The notes: generated by a model from the letters alone, not told the origin. Positions 20,925-31,154 are shown, counted from the first letter of the stretch. The stretch: 64,000 nt of DNA from Parelaphostrongylus tenuis (GCA_019055375.1 JAHQIW010004752.1:698683-762682); one strand, 5' to 3'. A program made the numbers and translations.

Positions 20925-21530
20925 TAGGTGTCCAACTATGTTTCCGAACTTGCTCAAAATTCAAAAACAAATTTTTCAAAGTATTTGAAAGTATCAAACA
21001 ACATTAATCAAAGTATTCTCCGTCTGCCTGGATGCAGTTCTGCGAACGGTTCGACAACAAATCAATTCCGCGCTTATAAAACTCATTATTCTTCAATGCA
21101 AACAAACCAGCCAATTCTTGACGCAAGTAATTGGTACCTCAAAACTTCTTCTTGTCCGATTAGTGCTCCAAAGATCTGAAGAGAAGGAGATCGGACGGAG
21201 ACAGACGTCTGGCGAATAAAGCGGATGCAAGTGCTCCCAGTTCAAATCGGTCAACTTCTTCCTTGCTTCCTTGGCAACGTGTGTTTTCACATTTTCTTGA
21301 AGCAAAATGACTTGGCGACGGCGTTGACATGGATTTGCTTGGAGTCAACGGGCCAGTTGCCGACAATACCGCTCGGCGTTGATGATCTAACCGGCTTGCA
21401 ACAAGTCCCAATAAATTGGCCCACTTCGGTCCCAGAAAATGATTACATCGCTTTTGGCGCAAATCGATTTGGTCTCGGAGTTGATGCTTGCTGCTGACCT
21501 GGTGACAACCACTAAATTGGACGACGCTTG
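20925..21530 (-). mobile_element. Mariner-like transposase relic, C-terminal half
   Basis: On the minus strand from about 21,470 the frames give SDVIIFWDRSGPIYWDLLQA, INAERYCRQLAR, then LQENVKTHVAKEARKKLTDL and NWEH, then SPSDLLLFRSLEH. These match, in order, the mariner blocks after the first catalytic Asp (xWDxxGxIxxELL, NxxxYxxQLxR, DNARPHxAxxTxxxLxxLxWE, SPDLAPSDYHLFRSL). The central DNAR reads ENVK, so the second catalytic Asp is lost. The C-terminal third of the frame is shifted. It is a dead fragment; the N-terminal domain is absent. Confidence 0.75.
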
Positions 21531-21789
21531 CTATTTAAGAATATCTACCTCTCATCTACCATGCACCATGCCATACTTCAATTAATGTTATTTGAAACTT
21601 TTAAGTACTTGGAAAGTAAATTTCTGAATTTTTTGATCAGTTCGGAAACTTAGTTGGAGATTTGATGAGTAGGTTTGTGGGAAAATTGTAACTTCCAAAC
21701 GTTTGGTCTAGTGAATACTCTACTCCTTATTTCAAACGGTCTAAGTATAGATATAAAGATGTGTTTCATAACAGCAGACCTAGAGAGAA

Positions 21790-21945
21790 CAGGTAGCAGT
21801 GATTGAAGCACCGTGCAATACTCTCAGAAGCCAGCTTTTTCGTAACTACCTATATAACCGACTATGCACTACGCGGGATTGCAAAATATGCTCAAACGGC
21901 ACAAAATGTGATTGCTGAGTTTGCGTACAATCTTTAAAAATGTTT
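21790..21945 (+). mobile_element. Penelope-like element fragment (endonuclease linker)
   Basis: The translation YLYNRLCTTRDCKICSNGTK followed by CDC matches the Cys-rich segment between reverse transcriptase and GIY-YIG in the two larger PLEs here (LYDLCETNDCNVCPNGR). The upstream NTLRSQLFRN corresponds to PPxTLRHQLxxN. No GIY-YIG core follows, so this is a short relic. Confidence 0.6.
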
Positions 21946-22212
21946 TTAACCTTTCTCCAGGCTGTTAAGTTAATTGTGATTTACATAACTTATTCAAAGT
22001 CGTAAAAAAAAGATAAAGTGCTGAATAATTCGTGATGTCCAGACACTTTCTTCTTCAGTCATTTCTTTAATTTTTGAAGTTTATGCGAAATGCCTCAAGG
22101 ACTTTCGTGCCGATGTTCTCACTCAAGGCCTAGATTCACAACGCAGCGTTGAAGTTTTATAACTGCTCTCTGAGCCTACTTGTCGCGTGATCTTTTGAAT
22201 GGGCTCTTGTGG

Positions 22213-22256
22213 AGCCCGAAGCACATGTTTCGACCTTGACAGTCTCGTCAATCGGG
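22213..22256 (-). ncRNA. Hammerhead-like fold with two core changes
   Basis: On the minus strand UUGACGA (22,251 to 22,245) stands where CUGANGA is required. Stem II is GAC-UGUCAAG-GUC, followed by GAAA (22,231-22,228), a short stem III ACA..UGC, then U at position 17. Stem I is six perfect pairs, GCCCGA with UCGGGC. Departures from consensus are C3 to U and U16.1 to C, both transitions, so the motif looks like a recently decayed ribozyme. The 3' strand of stem I also belongs to a competing hairpin GGGCUC-cacaa-GAGCCC. Confidence 0.5.
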
Positions 22257-22317
22257 CAGAATCCTTCGTCTTTCAGCCAATCCTCTGTGAGTGTTCCAGT
22301 CTCCACACTAAGAGTAG

Positions 22318-22581
22318 GCGACGACGACCGATTGACACTGCACTGCTGTCAAGTGAAATTAACTAGAACAGCAGCTTCATACACTCGATTTTTCTTGGCT
22401 AGAATTTCAAACTATATTATATAGTTCTTTTCAGTGTTTTCTCAAAACTGTATTCTTAGGACCCGAAAAGAACGGTATAACATTTTTTAAAATGCCCGCC
22501 AAGAGCAATCGAGTGTACAAAACTGATGTTCTAGTAATTTTCAATTGATAGCAGTGCAGTGTAAATCGGTCATCGTCGTGA
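22318..22581. repeat. Imperfect inverted repeat, arms about 88 bp
   Basis: The left arm, 22,318-22,405, beginning 'cgacgacgaccgatt' and containing 'cactgcactgct.tcaa.tgaaa', is the reverse complement of 22,493-22,581 with scattered differences. The loop is about 88 bp. It sits between the hammerhead-like fold and the first Penelope frame, so it may be part of the PLE 5' terminal repeat or a separate foldback element. Confidence 0.75.
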
Positions 22582-23360
22582 ACTTCATCAGGCGAAAACG
22601 AGCTATGCGGGCGACCAGAAGACAATCAGCGAGTATTGAGCATCGAACTAAGACTCCTACGAGAAGCACTTCGATTCAAACAACATTTAATGTATTCTCA
22701 TTTAATGAAGTGTGAGTCGAAAGAATTTTATTGTGTTCAATATTTGAAGGATCGCCTTCGGAGGGGAATTAAGGGTGGGTCAATTTTGATTTGCGAATCT
22801 ATTAGGTCAAATGCTAAAGTAAACTTACGCAGAAAATTTGGAAAACTTCTAAACAATTCGCATAGGCAAACTCCAGCAAAACACTATAACACCGTTAACG
22901 AAAGCCCTAAGAGTCTAACTAACATCAGTAATGTGTCGGAACATGACTCTCCCCGATAATGCGCGCTCGTTCCTAGAAATGGGCCCAAGTTTCTTACCAG
23001 CGCAATCCATTTCTAAGGAAACCCTGTGTACTATCGCGTGCAATTTGCAAGACCTGCAAGATTGGCTCCGCTATAAAGCTAGACTAGATCCACCCAATAG
23101 GCGCGAAAAGCAGGAAAATATAAGGGCATTGACAACATGCCTTTCCCTCGAGCGTTCTTTGGACAACAAGGCCCTAATAATGAAGTGTATATCAATTTCG
23201 CATATTTTCGGACGAAACTCTTAGAATCTTCAATCACTTTCGCGCAAAAAAGTTTAGCTCCAACCTAACATCAACGCAGAAAAACGGTATACGTCAGATA
23301 CGGGAGCTAATAAAGTCCAAAACCATTCGACTATCAGTTAATGATAAGGGAGGAGAGCTC

Positions 23361-24166
23361 GTGGTAAATCCCCATAAGTCGGATTTTAAGATAACGAAAA
23401 AACACCTAGAGGACACTACACTCTATCGTCCATCATCCAATAAGGAATTTCAAAAGCAATATCGAAAGTTGAATAGTGAGTGGGTAAAAATAGCAAGTTC
23501 GGCTGGTTTAAAATCTTCCGCTATTCCTCAACTAAAACTTAATCCATCATCATGCCCCGTCTTTTACTTACTAATTAAGACTCATAAGTTTGAGTGTACT
23601 GATGATCTTGCGTCTACTGATCCATCAAAATTTAAAGTTAGAGCCATCATCAGCTGTGTAAACGGGCCAACGGATAGAATAACGTGGTTTTTGAACCTAA
23701 TACTAGTCCAACTATTAAAACACAATCCAGCCCATCTTACCAATACCCAAATGTTCTTGGATCGTCTACGTAACGCGTCTCCCAACAACGCGTACGCAAT
23801 GGACTCGTTCGACGTACCGCTTTTTATACAAACGTGTCGAATGAGTCCTCAATGCAAGCCATATGCTAGCTTCTAACGGAGCACGAACGAACTACGAACA
23901 TGTATGGCTTCTCCATCCGGCAGGTTATGGCTTTCTTAAAAGAGTGCCTTAGCTGCTCATTCTTTAGATGGTCTGGAAATTATTTTGCGCAGATCAGAGG
24001 GCTGGCAATGGGACAACGAATAGCTCCGACCCTTGCTATCGCTTTTATGTCTAAAGTAGATGCACCAATATTCGATCTCCAGCCGTTTCTCTACTGTAGG
24101 TATATAGATGATTGTTTTATCGTCTGCTCAACGCAAGAGGAGATGGACAAATGTTTTGAGTTCTAA
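23361..24166 (+). pseudogene. Penelope reverse transcriptase, frameshifted
   Basis: The first frame contains the PLE core blocks YLLIKTHK, RAIISCVNGPTDRITWFLN and SFDV, the motif A aspartate. The reading then shifts by one base, since SFDV should continue T-LYTNVSNES but reads PLFIQTCR. The second frame, from 23,900, has motif B (GLAMGQRIAPTLAIAF) and motif C (CRYIDDCF) with both catalytic aspartates, then the STQEEMDKCFEF block and a stop. All catalytic residues survive, so the loss of function comes from frame breaks rather than active-site decay. Confidence 0.85.
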
Positions 24167-24561
24167 AATAGCCAGTCAGAGTACATAACGTTCACCCGTG
24201 AGAAACCTAAGGCAAATTGGCTTCCATTTTCAAATGTTCAAGTTAACCTCTCTAAAAACTCCTACAACACAAAGTGGTATCGTAAACCAAGCAACAAAAA
24301 CATCCTGGTTCACTACCTATCCGCTCATCCCTCGCACACAAAATGCGCACTTATAAAAAACATGTTTCGAACAGCTGCTAATAAATGCACAGAAAAAGAA
24401 CACAAGGTGGAGTCCTTGATATTGGCGCGAAAAATAGCCATCTCCAATAGTTACAAACGATAGGAGCTTCTCGGGTTAAATTTAGAGGAAATTCGGCGCC
24501 CCTATGCGGAAGGTCGAGCGAGGATACAGTTCCATTCATCCTGCCTTTCATTTCCAACGAT

Positions 24562-25074
24562 GTGAGTGCAGCCATTGAACGCTGCTTAAAAAGAGCAGGT
24601 TTAGATATTCTGGTAGCAGTAGTCAAGATACCACCAAGAACACTAAAACGCCAATTAGTTCACAACCGGCTGTATGATCTCTGCGAAACCAACGACTGCA
24701 ATGTTTGCCCAAACGGCAGAGACGGCGACTGCATGAGGTCGGCTACAACTTACCTGATCTCTTGCGAGGCATGCGGGGATGAATATATTGGCGAAACGGG
24801 TAGACCACTCTGCATCCGCGTAAAAGAGCACCTAGCTGGGAAACGTAACTATGACCCAAAAACCTCACTAGGCACGCATAGGGAACAGAAGCATAATGGA
24901 GCAGATTTTGACGTTAAAGTCACGGTCCTTGCACAGAAATCGAAAACGTCTACGCGTAAAACTTTGGAAGCCTTCTGGATTCATAGCAAAGGCCCAAAAA
25001 CGAACCGCAAAGAGGAATGCCTCGTAATAACGCGTGACCTAGCACCATATCTCAGGCTAATATTCCCGACCTGA
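24562..25074 (+). CDS. GIY-YIG endonuclease domain of PLE-A
   Basis: The 170-codon frame starts in the linker (SAAIERCLKRAGL), then PPRTLKRQLVHNRLYDL, a Cys cluster (CETNDCNVC...GDC), and the nuclease core YLISCEACGDEYIGETGRPL followed by CIRVKEHL. The GIY-like and YIG residues, the following Arg, and the Glu-His pair are all present. HREQKHNGADF and the C-terminal helix region complete the domain. This module nicks DNA to prime Penelope reverse transcription. It is open to its natural stop, although separated from the RT by frame breaks. Confidence 0.85.
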   Translation: MSAAIERCLKRAGLDILVAVVKIPPRTLKRQLVHNRLYDLCETNDCNVCPNGRDGDCMRSATTYLISCEACGDEYIGETGRPLCIRVKEHLAGKRNYDPKTSLGTHREQKHNGADFDVKVTVLAQKSKTSTRKTLEAFWIHSKGPKTNRKEECLVITRDLAPYLRLIFPT

Positions 25075-25271
25075 GCCAGCCACAGTCTTAGATTATCACA
25101 GACTCCAAGTGGCAGGTCTTCAATGATTGATTGAACGACCTAAAACATCTAAGCGGTAAGTGTTTTTGAAATGAAGTTTTTCTACGCGACCCAAAAGTTT
25201 ATCTCTTACATTTTCTGCTAGGGTTATGGAGGCTTTTGATTTAATAATTCGCGAATCAATTTGACCTTTCC

Positions 25272-25310
25272 AGGCTCTGAAGATGGCGAACCTTGCCGAA
25301 ACGTTAGCCA
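25272..25310 (+). ncRNA. Minimal hammerhead motif at the PLE-A 3' end
   Basis: GGCU (5' strand of stem I) is followed by core CUGAAGA (25,277-25,283), stem II GGC...GCC, then GAAAC and GUU (cleavage triplet), and AGCC pairs back to GGCU. Stem III is only two pairs with no loop. Minimalist hammerheads of this kind are known in the terminal repeats of animal Penelope elements, where they may work as dimers. One unpaired U precedes stem II. Confidence 0.6.
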
Positions 25311-25604
25311 CCACGACTGTTGTAATATTCGTGCTGCATTACTAACTGTATTGTTATGTGCTTCGCTGATATTCGATAAATAATATCATTAACACCTCGG
25401 ATCGGCTAAACAGAAGAAGATACTGATTTATTCAAACTATGCCGAGGTTGATAGATAGTCGGACCTGGGATTTATAGATTTAACTCCAGGAGTGCCTCAT
25501 GAAAGTTGTTTCCTGCGCTCGATGGCTTACAAAATCACTTTTCGGAGGAGCTTATTTTGCCTCCTTGAGAGATCACACAAAATTAGTACGATTGTCTATA
25601 ATGT

Positions 25605-26130
25605 GTGATTTTCATACCGAATTTCATAATGAGGATTCACACTATAGCAAATCGCCCAACGGAGTTTTGCTATCTTTTCGGGAATTACATGATAATTTAG
25701 GTAACGCAGATGGTCCACGACCTTAGAGAGCAAGTGCTACCGCAGAGGTTCGAGGACCTCAGACAGAATGGTCCAAGTGGCGAGGGCGGCACCCAACTGC
25801 CACCAACCGCAGCAGGCAGTTCGATCGACGGTCATCATCCGAACGGTGGTTTTGTATAACCCATATAAAGGATTTGAACTTTGTGCTCTTGTCGGTTACA
25901 AGAGACAAGTTGGCAGAAGACACGGTCACACAGACCAAAGTTCAGCCCGTAGCAACTTGGAAATGCAACCAGCCACTTCAAAGGGCAAAAGTCGTCGCAA
26001 CCTGGAAGTTCGACGCGGGCAGCACAAAGGTCAGTGCGCCGCTAAGGACAATCTAACCATATTCAGATATCGATCGGGTCACTGCCTGAGACAAATTCAG
26101 GGACCACACAGCAAAAACCACTGAACCTCC
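25605..26130 (+). other. Segment present only in duplication copy 2
   Basis: It interrupts the alignment between 'gtacgattgtct' and 'cacacattgtct', which are almost adjacent in copy 1. It is richer in G+C than its surroundings and has open frames of 75 and 118 codons, the latter with a Gln/Arg/His-rich composition and no recognised domain. It is either an insertion in copy 2 or a deletion in copy 1. No inverted ends are obvious. Confidence 0.6.
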
Positions 26131-26402
26131 ACCACACACACATTGTCTCACATGAAATGAGATATTCTAATCAATGATATCAACTAAAACATCTACATTT
26201 GATAGTAAACTTTCTTCAATGTACGGCAACGTCTTTCCGATTGTTCTTTCGCCATTATTAGGTCGCTCCTGAAGTTCTGGCATTAGAGAAGTGAACACTA
26301 GATTTGTTAACAAGGAGTGATTAAAAATGCATGGTTTTGGTATAATTCAACTGCGCGTTTTCTTGCGAATATTCTGCTATACAACTCGTCAAAACATGTG
26401 CT

Positions 26403-26745
26403 AAGATGGAGCTATCTTGGAAACAAATTTACTTGCTATCATTCATGAATGGCATAGGGGAAAAGACTAGTAAAGCGACGGGCAATATTATTGGAGCTTG
26501 AAGTGATGATAAGGTTGCAGAAAGGCCGACTAGGAAGTTTTTCGCCAAATCCAAAGCTGGAGAGAACAGTTTGGAGAATCGGCCGCGCTGAGCTCGTTCG
26601 CAGGAATCTTCATTAATTTCGAGCTCCATTTCACTAGCATATTCCCCTACGAAAAATTCGTGGATAAATAGTAACCACCGCAGCCCCATCTTAAAGCAAA
26701 TACAAGCAAGCTGTATGCCAAAATGGGCGCAAGAAAACTTTCAGA
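26403..26745 (+). mobile_element. Mariner-like transposase relic, N-terminal part (copy 2)
   Basis: Translation gives MELSWKQIYLL, then an ATGNIIGA segment, then TRKFFAKSKAGENSLENRPR, matching the relic at 2,235-2,580 and the mariner helix-turn-helix region. It carries stops and no catalytic core. Its presence in both duplication copies dates the insertion before the duplication. Confidence 0.7.
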
Positions 26746-27029
26746 GCTTTCTGATTATTGAAAAGGTGCTCCTTTGTTACTGAGATGCATTATGCTTTTG
26801 GCCTACATAATCTTCATATTCCACTTTGAACGAATTCCAATCTTTTTTTTTACGTAGATAGAATGACAAGAACCCTCTTTTGTGTGCGCGCTAGAGGACG
26901 CTACTAATATCGTCCTATACACTACGACCATGAGGGAATGGCTATTATATTTCCTGCACAACGTATCTGGAACGAAGTGATCGATCCGTTTCGTGATTAT
27001 ATTAACTACTCCAAATTTCTATACCTAAG

Positions 27030-27362
27030 AAAATTGAGTAGTGAGCAAAAATGCGACCCCAGACGGGAGTCGAACCCGTGTTTCATCCATACCGGGAAGG
27101 CGTGCTGCCATTTGGAATGAAAAATTACCACGAAAAAATTAGGGCACTACCTATCACAATGGTTGTCAGCTCAACTGGGTTTATGAAGTAAGATCGGATA
27201 CCAGACCAAACTGTTAGGTTGGTGGCTGACAGCTAACATAGAGATGTTGAAGAAAGAAGTGTGGTGCAGTGGTAGCACGCGCCCCTGGTATGAATGAAAC
27301 GCAGTTCTACTTCTGTCTGAGGTCGTATTTTTGTTCACCACTCAATTCTATTAGAGTACCTA
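27030..27362. repeat. Inverted pair of tRNA-derived SINE heads (copy 2)
   Basis: The minus-strand head (about 27,125 to 27,030) has a perfect B box and T-arm, CGGGTTCGACTCCCG, followed by 'tctggggtcgca'. The plus-strand head (about 27,255-27,362) has an A-box-like 'gtggtgcagtggtagcacgc'. Both continue into 'tttttg(c/t)tcac.actcaatt'. The composite of the two resembles tRNA-Trp (GTGGCGCAATGGTAGCGCG...TTCGAATCACGTCGGGGTC), which I infer from memory of that tRNA. About 130 bp separates the heads. Confidence 0.75.
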
Positions 27363-28073
27363 TTTACTAGATTGTCGACGTGTTTGAGACCCATCCTGGA
27401 AATCTTGCTCTTTCAGGAGTTAGATACTATGTGAACTTTTGGCGTAGATATGGTTAACGGCATTTTCTAGTTGTCTATTTTTACTGACATAAACAACAAA
27501 TTCGACAGTTTGTACGAAATTCACCTAAGGAGCAACAGTCTCTTCTCACTGTAAAAATTTACAATTGCTCGTTTACTCTATAATAGGAACTCGAATGTAT
27601 CTCGATTGATACGTCTGTGTAAATGCGGATAGTGTGCCCAACATAGGCACAGCACAAATCTAAATTTTTTTTTCGGATATCTGAGTGTCACAAAATACCG
27701 TTTCGTTGTCAGCTTGCATTTAACTCAAGCTTGTACGGACCGGCCGGTGATCTCCTTGAGAGAACTATGTGAAGGCATATTGAGATAACAAGTTGATCTC
27801 CTGCACTTAAGCAGAATAATGAGATTCTCCAACTTGTGATGTAAAAAAATTTTGGAAGACTATTCACTGTGACTTGTTGATAAATGTATTAGATTTGAAG
27901 TACAGAATAGGAAATTTCTAAGGGGAGTGGAATGAGGTTCAGAATTCAAATGTTTTTCCATGTTCTAGAAGAAGGAAAAGATTTCGAAAATGTGGTTTCC
28001 TCGTCATGTCTCCACTAAAAGGCAGTGCCATGCTTTCTGTGCTAGAGATCCTGTCCAGTATTCACGAATTTAG

Positions 28074-28767
28074 ACGTGCACTTCGCTCACCTTTTTCGAT
28101 GACCAGCAATATATGGTAAATATGGAGGATGACGGTGTGAATCTTCGTAAGCCGCCTCATGGTGAATACACTGCTCGCACCCACTTGAAGTTTTGCTACC
28201 CAGATTCGAAAAGATATCTTGTCGTTTGAGCGCTCAGCTCATAAGCCTCGAAATTAAATGATAATCAAAATAAGTTGTCCTCCAGAGTTGAAAAAAATTT
28301 GGAGCCGAAGGCAGAATCAGTGATTCTGTTTGAAATGATACCTTCACTAATGAATTACCAAATTCTTTCTTGAACCTCAGATATGGAGCTTGATATGCGG
28401 TATTTTTTATAGTAAAGAATTTCCCACTTTCCATAAGGAATCATAAGAAAAGCTGTAAACTTGGCAGTTAAGAAACTCAGACTACAGATAATTAAAGCAC
28501 ATTGAAAATGGATTCAATGTTATTATTAGTTAAATCTACGTCTCGGTCAATAGCACGGGGGATTTTTTTGATAAATCGATTTTTTACTTTGGTCCTCCTT
28601 CATTTAACGACCCCAGTTCGATGTTACAGAAAGCGTAGGTGCTTCTACGGCTAAGATTACATTCTGACTTCAACGTTAGTAATGTGAAATTATTGAACAT
28701 TTTAGAAAACATTTCTCCATATCACATTTGTTCAGACTTCATTGTATTTAGGGATTACGCCGTTAAG
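28074..28767 (+). pseudogene. Two linked exons of the duplicated gene, copy 2
   Basis: Exon 28,074-28,203 reads TCTSLTFFDDQQYMVNMEDD, GVNLRKPPHGEYTART and LKFCYP. It has the same length (130 nt) and phase as its copy 1 counterpart. Its donor is destroyed: AG|GTTTGA in copy 1 is AG|ATTCGA here. Exon 28,736-28,767 reads FIVFRDYAVK with an intact GTAAGA donor. Downstream, the 25-nt segment at 29,304-29,328 contains a stop, and LVIDEWKQHLLLQ follows an intact acceptor near 29,523. With a lost donor and an in-frame stop this copy is probably a pseudogene. Confidence 0.55.
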
Positions 28768-29499
28768 GTAAGATAACCAGATGACTTTGTTGTGAGGCAG
28801 GATTAAGCAATTTTCATGATCCAGGTTGAACCTCGAGAGAGATTTTCTGGACTGCCAGTTGGTTATGACGGTTGAAAGTTTGCGTTGAACTCTTCGTCCT
28901 GAGTAGTGATTACGCATGCAAAGTAAAAAGAATGTTTGATTCAAGATGGGAGTCAATGGTAGTCAATCAAGAAAAAACTATTCTCTGAATTCTTTTATAA
29001 ATCTGGCCACTCTTTGAAACTTTCTCCTTATCTTTCTTCCAAACAATGATCCTTCGCTGACAAATTATTGATTGTTAGGTCATCACTGTCATAGGAGATC
29101 AATATGTAAGCCTATGCTATATTTTTCTCTACCATTTTTCTATTATACTACGCTGGACTTCCTCAGCTGATTCCAACCTGTTTATAAAGCTGCGAATGCT
29201 TTGCGTCAACATTGTATCAGTATTATTTTATTCTTTTACGATAATTGATATATCGCATTACTTTTACTCTTACTGGTAATCAGTGATCAACACTTCGCTA
29301 CAGTCGGCGGTGTTCAGCACCCTGTAAGGTGTGTGTTCTCTAAACTCGGAAGAATCGCTTTCTGTCCCATTTAGATTTGAGCCTTCCGATGCCAACAATC
29401 AGCTGTACTTCGAAAACGACTGCACCTCACAACTGGAGATCTTTGCTATCGGTTAGTCGTTTGTTAATTTGCGTAGAACAAGGAATTAGACCGATTTCT

Positions 29500-29935
29500 G
29501 ATGCAAACTTTTTTTTCACAGCTTGTTATAGACGAATGGAAACAACATTTACTTCTGCAGGCAATAAGAAACTCATTGACCAGAAAAGAGGAAAGAGTAA
29601 AATCGGTAGCTACTAAAGTCTTTAGGGCTTTAATTTTACATATAAGATGTTTAGTTCCTGAGGTCATTATAATTTTTATTTTTCATTCGGATTTCTATAC
29701 ACAGATCGCCCTAGTTTTTAGACAAAAGTTTCGTGAGTATCGAGCGAATATCTACGAAGTCGCAGAAGGTGAAACCGTTATCTGTGAAACACTTGAGATC
29801 AAGGCGATAAAACTGCGAAAACATCTTTTCAAACAGAGTCGGTATGTTTTCTTCAACGCCTGCTCTGATTTTACTCAAACATTCCACTTCACTCTTTTCG
29901 TCGGGAACCGCATTTGTAAGGAAATAAAGTTATAG
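29500..29935 (+). pseudogene. Downstream exon remnants of the duplicated gene, copy 2
   Basis: After 'ttttttttcacag' the frame reads LVIDEWKQHLLLQAIRNSLT. From the 'tttttag' acceptor near 29,719 it reads QKFREYRANIYEVAEGETVI, ETLEIKAIKLRKHLFKQSRY, and runs open to a stop at 29,935. Here copy 2 is the better preserved copy, because copy 1 is frameshifted in the ETLEIK region. The protein is unknown; the fragment is charged and probably helical. Confidence 0.45.
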
Positions 29936-30950
29936 ATTTTTGTGACTGTATTTTGGTTCGGCGGCTGCCATCTGATTACCGCTTCTCCAACTGTACATAT
30001 AGAAGCAAAACTATAAATCACCCTGATAGTGGTTTGTACAAAATGAATACTGCCGGAAAACCGCGTCTGACGTGGTAAAGAAATTGAGAGCGAATTGAAA
30101 GAGTGGTGTGAAGAAATTGTAGAACCCTTGCTATTTTTGTGCAACAAAGGAGAAGCAAGAAAAATCTTGATATCTGATAGATTTCCACTTTCTCAGTCTT
30201 ATGTTAGCTGTGTTCTGTCATACTGCTCTTCCGTCTGGATATGAACAAAGTTGGGCCAACATACTTTTAATCTTAGTTTAGTGAGCACTATTTTCAAAAG
30301 CTTATAAGCCAACTTATGCATAAATTTTCGCAGCTTATGCTTTCTATAATTTCCATGTGAGCAAGATAAAAAAGTAAAGTGTTGAGCACTTCTTGATGCA
30401 CGTACTTGCGCATTCTTTTGCACACTGCATATGATATGGAAGCTAATTGAAATTATATTCATATCCATGGCCGAGCGAATTGCCCAAACTCATATTCATG
30501 CCCATAGCTGCCTATGGTGTCTGTTAGTCTGCTGCTTCACTTATTATTATTATCTATCTTTATTATCTATTATCTGTTATTATCTAAATTATCTACTGGT
30601 CTCAAAAGAAGCAAGGATATTAGAGTAACTTTTATTTCATTATCTTTGTATCAGCTGGAAAAGATAACAAAGGCCATAACTTTATTTTTCATGTATGTAG
30701 TGCCCGACCTAAAATTGGTGATTTAAAATGATTTGTTATGATTAAAACAAATATCAGTAAAGCGAGATGAACACCAATTCCAGGAAAAATGCGAAACTAA
30801 GCACAATAATATGAAAAAGTACAACACAGAGTTCAGACGGCTTTAGTCGAAAACAATCAACTCAGAGACCAAAATAATCACTACATAATCACTATGCAAA
30901 ATTGCCATTATGCATAACTTTTTTAAAGTAATAACTAGAACAACAAAATC

Positions 30951-31154
30951 GTGGCAAGTTTACAGAATACCTTGAAAGACACGCCCTTCGTCAAAGAAGT
31001 AGAAGAGTGGGCGACCAAGCGTGCAAAACAGAGAATCCTAAAATTTGTGAGGGATTACGTTACCGAGGAGATACAACTAAAAAATCAATGCAGAATAAAG
31101 CTTGATTGCGTTGAAGAATTTACATGTGAGCGATATAAATCACACTACTATTAG
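30951..31154 (+). CDS. Unassigned exon-like open frame
   Basis: After a good acceptor ('gtttacag', ending near 30,963) the frame reads NTLKDTPFVKEVEEWATKRA, KQRILKFVRDYVTEEIQLKN and so on, a charged amphipathic helical pattern more coding-like than its surroundings. A GTGAGG donor lies at the 'aaattt' near 31,049. No family is recognised and no partner exon is evident in 30,140-30,950 or 31,160-31,730, where I see nothing else. Confidence 0.3.
   Translation: MASLQNTLKDTPFVKEVEEWATKRAKQRILKFVRDYVTEEIQLKNQCRIKLDCVEEFTCERYKSHYY

Larger units (their letters stand above)
22625..25312 (+). mobile_element. Penelope-like retroelement PLE-A, near full length, inactive
   Basis: Order of parts: an N-terminal region in two overlapping frames (22,636-22,959 and 22,931-23,224), reverse transcriptase in two frames (23,361-23,876 and 23,900-24,166), a degraded thumb, and a GIY-YIG endonuclease (24,562-25,074). 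A minimal hammerhead motif near 25.28 kb closes the 3' end. Penelope elements use a telomerase-like reverse transcriptase primed at a nick made by the GIY-YIG nuclease. At least three frame breaks make this copy non-functional. It shares colinear sequence with the copy at 37.7-40.4 kb. Confidence 0.9.
25476..30137 (+). repeat. Segmental duplication, copy 2
   Basis: This stretch is colinear with 1,838-6,050, including the same mariner relic, the same inverted SINE-head pair and the same exons in the same order and orientation. It begins about 165 bases after the 3' end of PLE-A. The main difference is an extra segment at about 25,605-26,130. Confidence 0.9.

Noticed and set aside
22209..22625. 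Two 64-71-codon frames that resemble each other as paired genes
   Set aside because: Their similarity comes entirely from the inverted repeat at 22,318-22,581, so they are translations of the same repeat on opposite strands.
27040..27120. A true tRNA gene on the minus strand
   Set aside because: The T-arm and B box are perfect, but the anticodon stem and acceptor pairing are not present and the 3' part runs into a repeated extension, so it is a SINE head.
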